From positions 306,870,323 to 306,934,322 of the forward strand of contig CM042697.1 in the NCBI GenBank assembly GCA_023614405.1: a stretch of DNA of 64,000 bases, read 5' to 3'. Source of the stretch: Avena insularis. Taxonomy: Eukaryota; Streptophyta; Magnoliopsida; Poales; Poaceae. The notes under the pieces are model-generated. The model was not told the origin of the DNA, searched no databases, and saw nothing but the letters and a program-made list of their open reading frames with translations. Made by a program: the position numbers and the translations under genes. Below, piece after piece: positions 10,780 to 24,764 of this stretch; position 1 is the stretch's first letter; the number at the start of each line of letters is the position of its first letter.

Positions 10780-13251
10780 AATTTACGAGTATTGATCTTA
10801 ATGCTTCTTTGTTTGAAAATACTTGATTCTTGCTTCTTATGCCTAACTTAAAGGCATTAAAGAAAAGTACTTATTGGGAGATAACCCAATAGTTTTCTTG
10901 AGTATTGGAAGTTATTACTTCTGTAATAACCTCTCCTTATCCTTTTTATTTTATTTTTGTTCCAAAAATAACCTCTAATGAGAGAGAAGTAAGATTTGGG
11001 AAAGTTGCTATCCCGAAACAGATTTTTGTGCTTCACTGTAAAAATTCTTGAAAAATCTCTGTATGTCGGATTGAGCTGTAATTTTCTAATTAAATGCCCC
11101 AGGCTGTAAGGGGAAGAATGATGTGATGAGATGAAGAATGGACAAAAGCTCAATCTTGGTGATGCCATCCCGTGTCACCCCAAGAAATGTTCAAGAGGTA
11201 CAAGCTTCAAAGCTTGGGGATGCCCAAGGCATCCCCTTCTTCATCAATAAAAATCTCATGTCTCTTTCTAGACACTTCATTTTTATTGTTTCATGCACTG
11301 TTGTGTTGTTCTTGGAGCATATTAGTTTTCTTTTTTGGTTTTATTTTGTTTAGTTTCCTTGAATAAAGTAGTTGGACCCCCGCTTTCACTGTGTTGTTTT
11401 GAAAGTGTTGGAAAAGAGTAGAAAATTTTATGCTTATAGTGGTACAAAAGGGAGCTTGTTTTGACTGTGGCTTAGAATTTATCATGTCATGCTAGATGTT
11501 GTTTTGAACTTATTCTTAGTGATTATTGTTTTAGCATGACTTGTTCCAAACAATTGAGATTGCTTAATGTGCCTTGAAAGAATCATGCTTTGTTTTAGCA
11601 TGCAAAAGCATAATATTGTGGTGTTCTCCTTTGATGCTTTGTTTGGGTTGACTTGGCACATGCTCACACCATGTTATGACTATGAACCAGTCACCTTAGC
11701 CTCTATGATCATTGAGTTTTTGACTTGTGGTACCACTTTATGCTTTGATTGATAATGTTTTGTCGCTTTGCATGATTATGGCCATTCTTGCTCTCTTAGT
11801 GGGTCGCTCCCAGTCTTTTGCTAGCATCCACTTGCATTGAGTAAGATCTACTCATGCATCCAACTCCCAAGAAACCAAGTTATTCCAAAGAGTCCACTAT
11901 AAATTCCTATGCATGGTGTGTTACACCATTCCAAGTATATTCTTGTTTTATCTATCTTCCAAATTAAACTTGTTATGTCAAAATTAGTGATTAAAGCTCT
12001 CACAAACTTGATGGCACACTTTATTTTTCTTGCCCCTAATAAACTTGAACCATTGTGTCATCTATGATGTATATTCTTGCACTTATAAGTTGGCAATTAG
12101 CAGAACCGTGTTGTCACGAGGTACGCTTTCAACACCTGTAAATATCTACCCAGTAGATATCATGATATTTTGTTTATGGATGTCGACGGTGTGAAATAAA
12201 AGGGGATATTGTAAGTCCATGGAGTTATGTATGTGTGTTATAGAAACGCGTGGGCCGCTAGCCTAAGCCATGCCTAATGATGGTGGAAACTTGCAGCATC
12301 ACCATAGTGAGCAATCCATGAAGCATCCTCAGAAAAAAATGGAAAAAGAGAGAGAGAAAAATAAAAAAATATGCACCATGCTCATGGTAAATAAAAGGAT
12401 TGCTGAGGTGCTCACTGTCTGTTGCCTTTTCATTTTTATATGGGATAGCTCCTACGTCATGGGGGAAGGGGTACCCCGTTGGCAGTTCTCTATGATACAC
12501 ATATACTTACAATGAAAAGAACTTGCTTGTGACTAAAGTTCAGTAGCATGAGGAATGGCCCTCGTACTCAAGGGATATGAGATTGCCAACTTATGATTTT
12601 TCAAGCATATACTCCATAATTTGTTCACATTAACCTTAATCACTTCAAGATGCTTATGATAGGGGAAATGAGAGCTGAAAGCTAACAAGTACCATAATTT
12701 TTGGAAGCTCTTTATGAAACTTGGAATCTCTGCTTCCCTGTGAAGGGCCTTTCTTCCTTCTTTTATATTGAGTCTCCACCTTCTATGTTTATGCACCTAT
12801 TAAGAGAGCATAGTTGTCATTCTTAGTTCTATGTACGTTGTCCTAAAACTTATTGATTGATTCATAATGTTGATATTGATTCTTCTTGAACTATTTGTAT
12901 CTAGTCACCTTTATGAACTTTGAAGGTGTCCTATACATTTATGTTTTGCTATTCCATGAGGTACAATGTGAATGCCACTATGCTATGTTTCCTATATGTG
13001 AAACAAACAAACATCTTTAAATGCATTGTTATTCATGATATTTGTTTGTATCCTTTCATGTTGCAACATAGTTGCTATGTCTTATTGTTAGAACTTCATC
13101 TTTGATGCTCATGTTTATAATACTTTGATCCTAGCTTTCAATGCTTTGCAAATGGTTTGATCAAGATTGTGATGGTGCATGTCACCTAAAAAATTATTCT
13201 TTTCATCACTTACCTACTCAAGGACGAGCAAGAATTAAGCTTGGAGAAGAC
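10780..13251 (+). other. 3' noncoding interior of A with polypurine tract
   Basis: About 2.5 kb has no convincing frame. From about 12160 it matches the 3' noncoding interior of B, including the shared segment with GTGAAATAAAAGGG and CTAGCCTAAGCCATGC. It ends in a purine-rich tract (AAGCTTGGAGAAG) at about 13237-13250 right before the 3' LTR, the place of the plus-strand primer. Short open frames here are not conserved. Confidence 0.75.
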
Positions 13252-14731
13252 TGATACGTCGTAAACGTATCTATAATTTTTGATGTTCCATGCTTGTTTA
13301 GTATAAACTTTGCTATGCTTTGTCTACACTTTGAGGTATTTTTATACATTTTATGGGACTAATCTATTAACAAGATGTCACAGTGCCAGTTGCATGTTTT
13401 CTGCTGTTTTTGGTTTCAGAAAAGCTAGTAAGGAAATATTCTCGAAATTGGACAGGACAAAAGCCAAACTCAATATTTTACTTGAATGAACATGGAGTCC
13501 AGAGGAGAGACGGAGGGGCACCACAGGTTGGCCACACCCCCAGGCATGGGCCCACCCTAGGCCGCGCCAGGGAAGGGTGTGGGCCCCCTGGCCACCCTCC
13601 TACCTTGCATCTTCACCTAAAAAAGCCCCCTGATGCCAAAACCCTATGTACCCGATCAGATGTCCACGAAACAGTCAGTAGCTGCCGCCACCATCCTCCC
13701 TTGATCGGGGGATCTGAAGCTCTTCCCGGGACACTTCCGGAGGGGAGAGATCATCCAGGAGGCCTTCTTCATCACCATGCCAGCCTCCTGTATGATGCGT
13801 GAATAGTTCACCCTTGTACTATGGGTCCATACAGTAGCTAGATGGTTGTTTCTCCTCCTTTGTGCTATCATGTTTAGATCTTGTGAGCTCCGTTAATGAT
13901 CAAGATCATCTATTTGTAATCATACATGTTGTGTTTGAGGGGATCTGATGGATATTGATATACTATGTTAGATTGATTATTGATTCTATCATGTCTTATG
14001 ATTATTGACTCTATCATGTCTGTTTTGTTTGTGATATTGCATGCTCACTATTGCTAGTAGCTATCTTGGCCAAGTACATGCTAGTGACTCCAAGAGGGAG
14101 TATTTATGCTCGATAGTGGGTTCATGCCTGTAGTAATCTGGGGAAGTGACAGGAATCTCTAAGGTTGTAGATGTGTTGTTGCCACTAGGTAGAAAACAAC
14201 AATCTTTTGTTCATGGAACAATTGTATTGTTTACTTTACACACATTGCTTAATGCAGTTATCCGTTGCTTGTAACTTAATACTGGAGGGGGTTCGGATGA
14301 TAACCTGAAGGTGGATTATTAGTCATAGATGCAGTTGGATGGAGGTCTATGTATATTGTTGTAATGCCCAATCAAATCTCATAGGAATCATGATGTCTAG
14401 TATTTGCATTATTATGCCTTGCTCAGTCCTGTCAATTGCCCCGCTGTAATTTGTTCACCGAGCATGCTATCTATCTTAAGGAGGACACCTCTAGTGAACT
14501 GTGGACCTCGGTCCAATCTTTACCATTGTTACATCATCTACTATTACCGTTTACTTTCTACCAGCAACCATTACCTTCCACACTGTACGTTTAATGCTTT
14601 GTTTTCAGCAAACCAGTGAGATTGACAACCTCACTGTAAGTTGAGGCAAAGTCTTGAGTTTGTGTTGTGCAGGATTCCAAGTTGCTAGCCACGTCAACCA
14701 ATAAAGCTCTGCAATTGAGTGAGCCACGTCA
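13252..14731 (+). repeat. 3' LTR of A (1,480 bp)
   Basis: It begins TGATACGTCGTAAACGTATC and ends GAGCCACGTCA. It is collinear with 8631-9973. It is followed by ACGAT (14732-14736) and then by LTR sequence of the Copia element C. Confidence 0.9.
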
Positions 14732-16380
14732 ACGATCATTCTGGCGTAGCGTTCGGGTAGCGCTTCCGCAGTCGGTCACACGTACGGTACTGATGAAGAC
14801 CTTCCTCTCCCTTGTTCCAACAAGTAGTGGATATTGTATATCTCTCCTCGCGATTCTTGCAGCATGACGACATGGTGTCATAAGTAGAGGGGAAATACCG
14901 CAGGGCTTCAGCAATGGTGGAGTAGAGAGAGAGCCTCAGTGATCTAGAGTTTAGAGGGCCGAGGGGTGGAGGTATCCGGCGGCTATGGATTAGCTAGACG
15001 GCGGCTGTTTAGAGGAGATCTAGGGCGGCTGCAACTAGAGAGGGGGCGGCGGCCGACCTAGGGTTTTAATTGTAGGGCAAGGGGCGCCCCTCCCCTCTAT
15101 TTATGAGAGGGAGAAGTGGTTTGGGGGGAGGCGAGCCCTCCCCCAACTCCTCCTTGTGGCCGGCGGCAAGGGAAGGAGGGAATCCTTCCCTAAGTGGGAT
15201 TCCCTTCCTCCCTCCACTAGTTAACCAAGTTGGGATTTGACTTTTTCAAATTGGCATTTGACTTTCAAACTAGAGTTTGATTTCTCTCTTCCCATTGCCC
15301 TGCCAAGTCACCTAGTACATGATGCAACCATTCCACTTTGGTATGACACTTCCATGTATCCTTCCCACTACGGAGTGATGGACCTTCTAGACCCTTCTAG
15401 AACATTCCGGTGAAAACACCAAAACCACTCCCGAACTCCGGAATTGGACTTTCCTTATATGAATCTTATTCTCCGGACCATTCCGGATCTCCTCGTGATG
15501 TCCTGGATCCAATCCGAGACTCTGAACAACATTTGGTCTCTTACTCACATTCCATATCTACTAAGTGTGTCTCTTCCTACGGTTCGTGAATTATGCGGAC
15601 ATGATGGAGACTCTTCTCCGATCAATAACCAATAGAGGAATCTGGAAATTCATATGGTCCCACATATTTCTACGATTACTTCGTGTTCGAATGAACCATT
15701 TACATACGATACCAATTTCCCTTTGTCTCATGATATTTTACTTATCCGAGGTTTGATCGTCGGTATCTCTGCATAGCTGGTTCAACCTCGTTACCGATAA
15801 GTACTCTTTACTCCTGTAATATGTGATCCCTTGTGAGCTAGTCACATGCTTGCAAGCCATTGAGTGACATTCCACCGAGAGGGCCCTGAGTATAGCTATC
15901 CATCATATGGGTGGACAAATCCCACTCAGAATACTCAATGCCATCTATATAACCACCCAATTACTAAGTGATGTTTGATTTCATCAAAGTATCCATCCGG
16001 TGACGGTGATTAACATGATCTCATGGTCAAAGGATTTAGGTTACTATATATTTGAAAGCTTATAGCAAGTGAACTATTTATATTACTTGATCGTATGCTA
16101 CATTTAACTATAGGAGTATGTCCATCACATCATTCTCCTAATGATACGACCTTGTTATTAATAACATCCAATGTTCATGATCAGAAAACCTTGATCATCT
16201 ATTAATCATCAAAGAAAGTTTAATAAGAGACTTTACTAGGGATTCTAACAAGTTTACAAATCACACAAGTATTAAAGTTTCCGATTAATACAATTATATC
16301 ATGGGATGTAAACATTTATCATAAACATAAATATATGATAATAACCACTTTATTATTGCCTCTTGGGCATATCTCCAATA
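14732..16380 (-). repeat. 3' LTR of C (left copy, partial)
   Basis: The outer end of the LTR is at 16380 and reads, in reverse complement, TATTGGAGATATGCCC; the usual TG start has changed to TA. The block 14737-16070 matches the right LTR at 41117-41936 and 53931-54507. The part homologous to 40931-41116 is missing here because A was inserted at ACGAT and the rest lies left of the window. There is no gene in this stretch. Confidence 0.88.
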
Positions 16381-16392
16381 GTCTCCCACTTG
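16381..16392 (-). other. Polypurine tract of C
   Basis: The reverse complement CAAGTGGGAGAC abuts the LTR start. This is the well-known plus-strand primer region of BARE/Angela-type elements. Confidence 0.75.
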
Positions 16393-19300
16393 CACTAGAG
16401 TCAATAATCTAGTTTCAAAACTTTTTGCTTTCAACACATATGGATTTTTGGTGTTGTATATACACGATTGCTAGTGGTTAACTATTCTTCAGATCTGACA
16501 CTTTTAGTTTCATGTGTAATTGCATGTCTTTGCGTCTCTACGCATCACTCATTCTCTAATGAGATGGCTTTGTATAAATTTGGTCCTTTGGTGAGACCTT
16601 TAGTTCCTTTGGAGTTAAACTATGTCGATAATTATTTCACAATATATCTTCATAGTACCAGCCCGTGGTGAACTACACCTAGTTTGATAACAAACTACTT
16701 GACTCAAATGCCCTCTTTTGCTGCTACAATAACAGTCACATACTTAGCCTTTTGTTGTAGTATCTATCACCATGTGTTAACTTTGGAACTCATCCAAATC
16801 TGTTATGGAACTTCCTTTACACTACATTGTGCCAGCCTTAGTTTAGATTGAGATAAAGTTAGTTTGTACTTTGTGACAAAACTAGTATCAATGTAATACT
16901 TTACAATAAACTATCTATATATTTGTCACCTCTACAAAAATTTCATATTCTTAGTTCTTCCAAAGGATCATAAGAATATCTTTACTATTGTCCAATGATC
17001 ATCTTATGAATCATTCTGGTATATGCTCATAACATTTAGTGCATAGGATATGTATGTGTACATATCACAGTATGGTTCATCAAACATACTCTTTGTGATC
17101 TCATTCACCAAGTATCAAAAATACTTGAATCTTTGTTTCACTTTCCAATTGTCGATACACTTAAATTTCGATTTAATCATTTATGTGTGGCAAGAATCTT
17201 TATTGTCATTTCCATATTGAACTCATTCAATATCTCATCTATGTATATTTGGCACAATCATATTAGTGTCTCAATCTATCCATATAGATATTGATGCCAA
17301 ACAATCGGGTTTTTCCTAAGTCTTTCATCGAGATGAAATTATTAACTTGTGTCAATAAAAGATACATCATTTCCAAGCAACAATATTTCTTTCACATAAT
17401 GCATTAGAAATATGTCTTAGCGCTCCCACTTAATTTCTTGCAAATGCAAGCATCTTCATCGTCTCCGATGAAATTAAACCTTTTAACAGTTTCATCACGG
17501 TGAAGATTCCAACTCCGCGATGCTTACTTCAACCATTGAGGTTTGAATATGCTTTTAGCATATTTTGAATTAAAAAAACCCTTTGGACCATGTCATGTAC
17601 ATGTCCTAGGTAACCATTCTATTAGAAGAACTTGTTTTGTTTATTCAACTACCACATAACGAAATTATATGTAGTGTTTGCTACATAAATTCGTCTAGAC
17701 TAAATATCTCTATGAGAGATCAAATCTTGTCATAGTCAACCTTTGAACATGTCGTAAACTATTTTCACGACATGTTGACAATTTCACAGATGTAAAACAT
17801 CCATGTCTATTTCTTTAGATCCAAATATGACTACAAGGTCTTACACTTTTCCAGAGGGTCTTCCAAATTCAAAGCTTGATTTCTCGTGTATGGAACTATC
17901 ACGGATTTTATGGCTTCAAGCCATTTTGACGGAGTCAGGGCCTATTATAACTTCTTTGCATGTAGTCGGTTCATCATTGTCAAATAATGATTTAACTCTC
18001 AAATCTTGGTATTTTATTGTTTAGTCGACCTACTTGGTTCAATAGGAACTTAGACCTCCGTGACCACAACCTTTGAGGCTCGTGAGCCATGGGCATTGTT
18101 GCTACCTCCAAAACACTTTCCGGTGTTGTGCAACTCGGCGCATATATCTAAGGTTCTTTTAACCTTATCAAAGTTCTATTTTCCTCCCTCTTAACTTTTC
18201 ATGGAACAATTTCTTCTAAAATAAATTTGACGCTCTAAGCGACAAACACTTTTGTCTTTGGTGTTATGGAGGAGTATCTAATGATTATTCAAAATGATCT
18301 TACAAAGACATGCTTATCCGACTTTGGTTGTAAACATCTTACTTATGCATAGCATACCAATGTTTATGAAAGGACAACTTGGGTTTTACCCCAAACCATA
18401 ACTTTATATGGTGTCATTTCAACGGATCATGATGGAGTTCTTTTTCAGTGGAAAAGCAGTAGACTCTAAAGTTTTTAATCTTTAAAATATAATGGCAGTT
18501 TTATAAATTACACATTTGATCTTACCATGTCAAACAAGGTTTCATTACATATCTCAAGCACTCCATACTACTATGGTGTTTTTCGGGAAATGTAAATCTA
18601 TGGAACGATTCCTCAAATCTTACCATGTCAAACAAGGTTTCATTACATATCTCGAACACTCCATACTACTATGGTGTTTTTTGGGAAAAGTAAATCTATG
18701 GAATGATTCCTCAAATATCTTCCTTTATGATCCTATCATAAATTCTTTATTTTCTTGTTACATTGATTTTCTACTTCATCTTCAAAGTCTTCAAACATTT
18801 TCAAAATTTTCACACTTCATCCTCATTAAGCAAATATTCATATATTCACTCAAATTTTCGAAGAAAGCATATGAATTTGAAATCCATCGCTCTAGAATAC
18901 ACATAATGGGCTTCATACATATATATGTACAAGTTCCAATAAGCTAGTCATTTGTTCCATTTTGGCCTATGAACGGAGTTTTAATTTTCTATAGGAAAGA
19001 TTCACAAGCTTCATTTGATCAAAAATCAAAAGACTCCAAAATTCCACCAACATGGAGTTTCTTCATGTTTTCTTTCCAATATAATTTAAATGGCGATGTC
19101 ACTTCTTAAGTGATCTTTCAATCAATTGTCTTTCGACCTTTTTAGCATTAATTTTATGGATGTGATTTCTCCAACTAGATTTGTATATCATCCATCTATT
19201 ATGGAATATGGAAATTATTTGAACAACCCTTTTGTTCTCATAATACCTGATTAAAACAAATCTTAAAGGCAAGCTTTGATGTCAACGAGAAATAAAACAA

Positions 19301-20651
19301 CACTTTATTTGTTTTTGATGAACATCATCACATATTCTCTTGCTAGTTGCTTAGTCCATTGTGGTTCATGAATTGGGTTGTTTCATAGGATAATTCACAC
19401 GAACAAATTTAGTATCCAATACTTAAGAACCACATTGTTCAAAAATCAAGGAATACAACCATAACATGTATATCATCTATATACCTAAGCTGAACGATTC
19501 TAGTCTTTTCTTTTCTGCCAAATATTTCTTAGATTTCTCTTTTAGCATTTTCTTTTCCTTTCAAAAGAATCTATCAACATCAACATTGCCGCCATACACA
19601 TGACACATAGTCCAAAGCGTGTATAGTCAAATACTAATATCTTTGGACTTGCACTTTGAAGTAGATCACCATCATCAAATGTTTGGTGTTCTTTCGAATT
19701 CCATTATTTAGTAATATTTTAGTGTAGTAAACATTTTCCCTACATCTTATATTCATCCTTATCATGACAATTTTCATGATCAAGCTACTTTAGCTTATAA
19801 CGGTGAATCGTTAGTATAATGTTGCTCACCAAGACCTTCTGGAGGATTAGGACGACTAGCGTCTCCAACCTTTTCAATTCTCATCAAATATGAGAACATA
19901 AAGATTTGCCATATTATACTCTATCATGTTGTAACCAAAACATAGTTTCAGATATCACAATATCTTCCACACATGATGGATTTTTAAACAATTCTTTCAG
20001 CTCCTAGAAAACCTTGATATTAAAACAATCTTTTTAATATCAAGAATCATGGAGACAAACATGATACTTTAGATACTAACACTGGAATTTATACTCTTGA
20101 TTTCATAATAACTATTAAACTTCATGGAGTAAATAGAGTTTTCTAAAAGTATGCAATAGGACTTTTTAATCTTAACACTCAAAACAATACGATACTAGTT
20201 TGTAAAGTAACTATCCATAATTTTATAGTTCTATTATCTCAATTATAACTAAGCGTAAGGTTGTGAACGGATGCCAATGACTATAACAACTATGCAAATT
20301 CACTTTGATTTAATTTATGATAAATAGTGTTCAACTTTTAATCATATTACTATTGAACTCCCACTCAAAACAACATCCCTCACATTGTTTTAGAGATCAC
20401 ACAAACCAAATCCACCACACCAAGTCCGATCATCACCAGAGATGATATAGTTTCAAAGGTGAACAATCAACATGTTCATATATCATCTATAGGACTCATG
20501 CTTTACCTTTCTGTACATTATAGCCTTGTCAAGGTTAACCTTAGTATCCGCATGTGCAAATTTGGCTTGCACCCGTTGTATGCACATGTAGAATCTATCA
20601 CACCCGATCATCGCGTGATGCTTCAAAACAAGAAGTCTTAGCAAAGGTGCC
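16393..20651 (-). pseudogene. Decayed Copia pol remnant of C
   Basis: Only traces of coding sequence survive. On the minus strand, 17398-17345 reads YVKEILLLGNDVS, which matches the Copia RT active-site motif (normally YVDDILLIGND). Just downstream, 17328-17314 reads MKDLG in another frame, the next conserved RT motif. Both aspartates of the catalytic pair are replaced (Lys, Glu) and the two motifs are out of frame with each other, so the enzyme is dead. RNase H should lie toward 16400 and integrase toward 20600, but I could not trace them by eye. Small open frames on either strand here are chance. Confidence 0.75.
18521..18716. repeat. 98-bp tandem duplication inside C
   Basis: Two head-to-tail copies (18521-18618 and 18619-18716), each starting CTTACCATGTCAAACAAGG, differ at only a few positions. 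The duplication occurred after C inserted. No function is suggested. Confidence 0.85.
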
Positions 20652-22040
20652 TGATACGTCCAAACCGTATCTACTTTCTCGAACACTTTGCTATTGTTTC
20701 TTCTCTAAACTTGTGTGATTTAGATATAACTAACACAGACTAATGCTCTTTTCAGCAGAATTACCTTGGTGTCTTGTTTTTTGTGCAGAAAATGAACTAC
20801 CAGGAAAAATCTCGGAAAATATGCCAAAAATTATATTTCACCAAAAGATCCACAGGGCCAGAAGGGGAGACAGAGGGGAGGCCTGGGGGGCCCATACCCA
20901 CCCTAGGCACGGGCCCACTGACCCCGCGCCTGGGGGAGGTCTAGCCACCCTAGGTAGCTCCTCGGCCTCCCTCCACGCCTATAAGTTGCCTTCTGACCTA
21001 AAAATAGAGGGGGGGGGGGTTTGATAGTTTTCCAGAAAGAGTTCCGCTCCGCCGCCGCCACGAGAAACCAAGTTTCGGATCTAGAAACTCCATTCTGGCA
21101 CCCTGCTGGGACGGGGAATTTGGAGAAGATCATCGCCATCGTCATCACCAACGCATCTCCATCAACCACCAGTGTTTCCCTCATCCATGTGTGAGTAATC
21201 CCCCGCTGTAGGCTTGGGGATGCTAGGGATTGGATGAGTTCTATCATGTAATCGAATAAGATCTGTTAGGGGCATAGTGCCTAGTATCTCTATTAGTGCT
21301 ATTTGACTTTGTTGCAACTTGTTGTGCTTAATGCTTGTCACTAGGGTCCGAGTGCCATGATCTCAGATCTGAACTTATTATTGAATCATTATGATAGTAT
21401 TGTTTTTGATCTTATCTGCAAGTTGTGTACACATATCATTGTCCGGATCCAAAGGCCCCAAAGTGACAATAATTAGGACAGCCGGAGGGGATGGCTGTGG
21501 TGTGAGGATCACATGTGTTCACGGAGTGTTAATGCTTTTCTCCGGTGCTCTATTAAAAGGAGCACCTTAATTGCCAATAGTTCCCTAGAGGCCCCGCTGT
21601 CACGGGCTGGCTAGATAGAAGATGTTGTGCAAGTTCTCATTGCGAGCCCGTATGACTATATTTGGAGCACATGCCTAGGATTGTTTAGTACTTGGATGCT
21701 TATTATTATTTATCTGCAATGCCCTAGTTCTTTAAAGTTACATGTTTAGACTCATCCATGCAACGCCCGTCCATCCATCCCTATGCCTACCGCACTCGAA
21801 TCCTCAAGCCATCGATACTATTACTATTGCTATCGTTCCCATCATTTATATCATTGTTGCTACTACAAACTGTTACTACTGATAAACTTCTGTGAGCAAG
21901 AACTATTTCCAGGTGCAGCTGAACTGACAACTCAGGTGTTAAGGCTTGCAAGTATTCTTTGGCTCCCCTGTGTCGAATCAATAAATTGGGTAATACTACC
22001 CGCGAAAACTGTTGCGATCCCGTACACTTGTGGGTCATCA
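20652..22040 (+). repeat. 5' LTR of B (1,389 bp)
   Basis: It starts TGATACGTCC and ends GTGGGTCATCA. It matches 38696-40095 over its length except for a variable CT/AC-rich patch near 21800-21880 (39840-39920 in the other copy). It includes a G-run at about 21009-21018. There is no gene. Confidence 0.92.
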
Positions 22041-22051
22041 AGACTATTTTC

Positions 22052-22069
22052 TGGCGCCGTTTCCGGGGA
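22052..22069 (+). other. Primer-binding site of B
   Basis: TGGCGCCGTTTCCGGGGA lies 11 bases after the LTR end. It differs by one base from the site of A at 9983. Confidence 0.85.
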
Positions 22070-22129
22070 GCATAGCTTTATTTGTAAGTTCACTTGGATC
22101 TATTATTGTTCACAGCTACTCCTTTCATC

Positions 22130-24764
22130 ATGGGGAAGTATCATGATGGAAAGTTCCCTATTTTACCATCCACTACAAGAAGAGGTACAGTCCTAAACAC
22201 CTCTGTTGGTCTTGATTCACCGTCTGTTATAAGTAAGCTTTTCACACCACCACCACATACACATGCTACACACACTGCTACTACTGCTGAATCTGAAACT
22301 GCTTTTGATACTCATGATGTTACTTCTACTGTGCTTGATGCGAGTGGTTCACTAGGTCCTTCTCTAGATGCTACTATGGATAGTCTAGGAAATACCAAAA
22401 CTCCTAGTGAAGACACTGTTAGCTCACCTGAGTCTAGTGAGAGTTTTGATATTAATGATGGTTACATAGAGCTCATTGATGAATTTGTTGAAGAGTGTCG
22501 AAACACACATGGTGCTAGTGCTATTAAGAGTCTCCTTGCTAGACGTACTATTATGCCCAAGAAGTCCTATGATCCTAAGTTTTCCACTTCTCCCATAGAT
22601 ATTAAAAACAAAGATTATGATTTCTCTCTTGATTTAGCTTATTTAGATATTGTTGAGAAAGAACCTTTTTGTGGTACTGAAAATGAGAGTGTTGTGGCTC
22701 ATATGAATGAGCTTTCTACTATGAGTGCTTTGTTCTCTGATGATTTTAAAATGCGCAAGTACTTTGTTGCTAAGATCTTCCCTTTTTCACTAAAAGGAGA
22801 AGCTAGGTCTTGGTTTAATAGATTACCTCCTGGTTCCATTGATAGCGCTGATTGCTTGATTTCTTCTTTCTTCCATAAATATTTTCCTCCCAGTGCTAGA
22901 CATGCTGCTTTGCAGAGACTTTTTGATTTTAAACAGGAAGAAGAAGAGAAATTGCCTGAGTCATGGAAAAGATTATGTTCCTTGATTCATGCATATCCTA
23001 GATGTTCATCACCTTAGAATGAGCTTCTTGATATTTATTATAAAGGATAAACTGATGATTCTAGGACCTACCTAAATAGGTTTGCTGATTGTGTTTTCAG
23101 GAAAAGGACTCCTACAGATGCTGAAGAATTAATGAATAAGATAAGCAAGAATTATGATGATTGGACTTCAACTGAGCTAAATACACCCGAGCCTATTACC
23201 CCTGAACCAGTTGTTCCTGAACCAGTTCCAACACCCACAACAAAGAAGAGGGGAGTTATTGCATTAAATGATGAAGTGATGAAGGAAGCTAAAAAGTGTC
23301 TAAAGGAGAAAGGTATTAGAGCTGAAGATGTGAAGAATCTACCTCCTATAGAAGAATTATGTAAGCCAATTGCCCACTCATCTACTATTGAGGTACACTC
23401 TCTCCAATTTAATGAAGGTGATATTCCTTATGGTAAGCCTCCTGATCAATGCTTAGAGGAACTTGACACATTTATTGTTAAACAAGGTAATTTTAATAAA
23501 CAAGTTCAGAATCATTTATTGGAAAACTATAGAGCTATCCATGAGTTGAAAGATATTGTGGAAAGAACTTCTAATGATATTAAAATTCTTTGTAAACACT
23601 TTCAAATGGTTCAAACTCAACTTGATCAACTTGCTAAAGTATAAAAGGATATGCTAGTTAATGCTTCAGGAAATAAACATGCTGATGGAATTAGAACTAT
23701 GAGTGGTGCAGCTACTCAAGAACCTTTATATCCCGAAGGACACCCTAAAAGAATAGAGCATGATTCCCAACAAGGTGAGGATAGTGGTAATCCTCGTAAG
23801 AGGAAGAAAAAGAAACATAAGAAAGTTGAGGAGCCAGTTGAACCTGCTGTAGATCCTAATAGTATATCTATCTCTGATGCTGAAACTAAGAGTGGTAATG
23901 ATAAAAATGATGCTCCTAATGATAAGGAGGAAGTTGAGTAAGAACCTGAGAAACACACTAAGAACACTAGGTACACAAAGGAAGATTTTATTGCTAATAA
24001 ACATGGTAAAGAGAGAACCTTGGGTGCGGAAACTTATGCCTTTTCCAGGTAAGAAACACAAGTCAAAGGAGGAAGAACACTACAACAAGTTTTGTGAGTG
24101 GATGAAGCCTTTATTTCTGCAAATTCCTTTGACTGATGCTATTAAATTTCCTCCTTATTCAAAGTATATGAAGGATATTGTATCTAATAAAAGGAAGATT
24201 CCTAATGAGGAAATTTCTACTCTACTTGCTAATTATTCCTTCAATGGTAAGCTTCCAAAGAAACTTGGTGATCCAGGTATACCAACTATTCTTTGCTCCA
24301 TTAAGAATAATTATGTTAGAACTTCTTTATGTGATTTGGGAGCTCGAGTTAGTGTTATGCCTTTTTATCTCTACAAGAGACTCCAGCTAGAAAAGTTGAT
24401 ACCAATTGATATTTCTTTGCAAATGGCTGATAAGTCAACTACTATTCATGTTGGTATATGTGAGGATGTTCCTGTTCAAGTTGCTATTAATTTCATGGTT
24501 CTGACTGATTTTGTTGTGCTTGAAATGCCTGAAGATGATAATATGTCTATTATTCTTGGGAGACCTTTTCTTAATACTGCAAGTGCTGTCATCAATTGCA
24601 ATCAAGTAAAAGTAACATTCAATATTAATGACAAAGAGCACACTGTCTATTTCCCCAACAAAGTTGTCAGAAGCTATTGCCTGAATTCTATTGAAAATAT
24701 TGAAGGCATAAAGGTTGGAGAAATATTTGTCCCATTCCACAAGAAAATATTGAAACTATTATGA
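22130..24764 (+). pseudogene. gag-protease of B, disrupted
   Basis: The likely start is the ATG at 22130 (MGKYHDGKFPI), soon after the primer-binding site. The capsid-like core lies at about 22650-23000 (FPFSLKGEARSWFNRLP, SSFFHKYFPPSARHAAL), the usual Retrotrans_gag pattern. A Pro/Glu-rich segment and a Lys-rich segment (RKRKKKKHKKVEE) follow. The retropepsin-like protease is at about 24290-24660, with CDLGARVSVMPF at the active site and ILGRPFL as the flap-end motif; Athila-type elements usually have DLGA where other elements have DTGA. In-frame stops are at 23015, 23048, 23642 and 23939, and a frameshift lies near 24010, so it is dead. No zinc knuckle was seen. Confidence 0.85.

Larger units (their letters stand above)
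8631..14731 (+). mobile_element. Non-autonomous Athila-type Ty3 element A, 5' end off-window
   Basis: A has a 5' LTR remainder (8631-9973), primer-binding site (9983-10000), an interior of about 3.3 kb and a 3' LTR (13252-14731). The two LTRs match each other from 8631 and about 13487 onward, so about 235 bp of the 5' LTR lies left of the G1 insertion, outside the window. The interior has one short gag-like frame and no protease, polymerase or integrase, so the element depended on others. The 3' LTR is followed by ACGAT (14732-14736). The intact right LTR of host element C also has ACGAT at the matching place (41117-41121), which supports a target duplication. The 3' noncoding part matches that of B (36477-38695). 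Confidence 0.88.
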
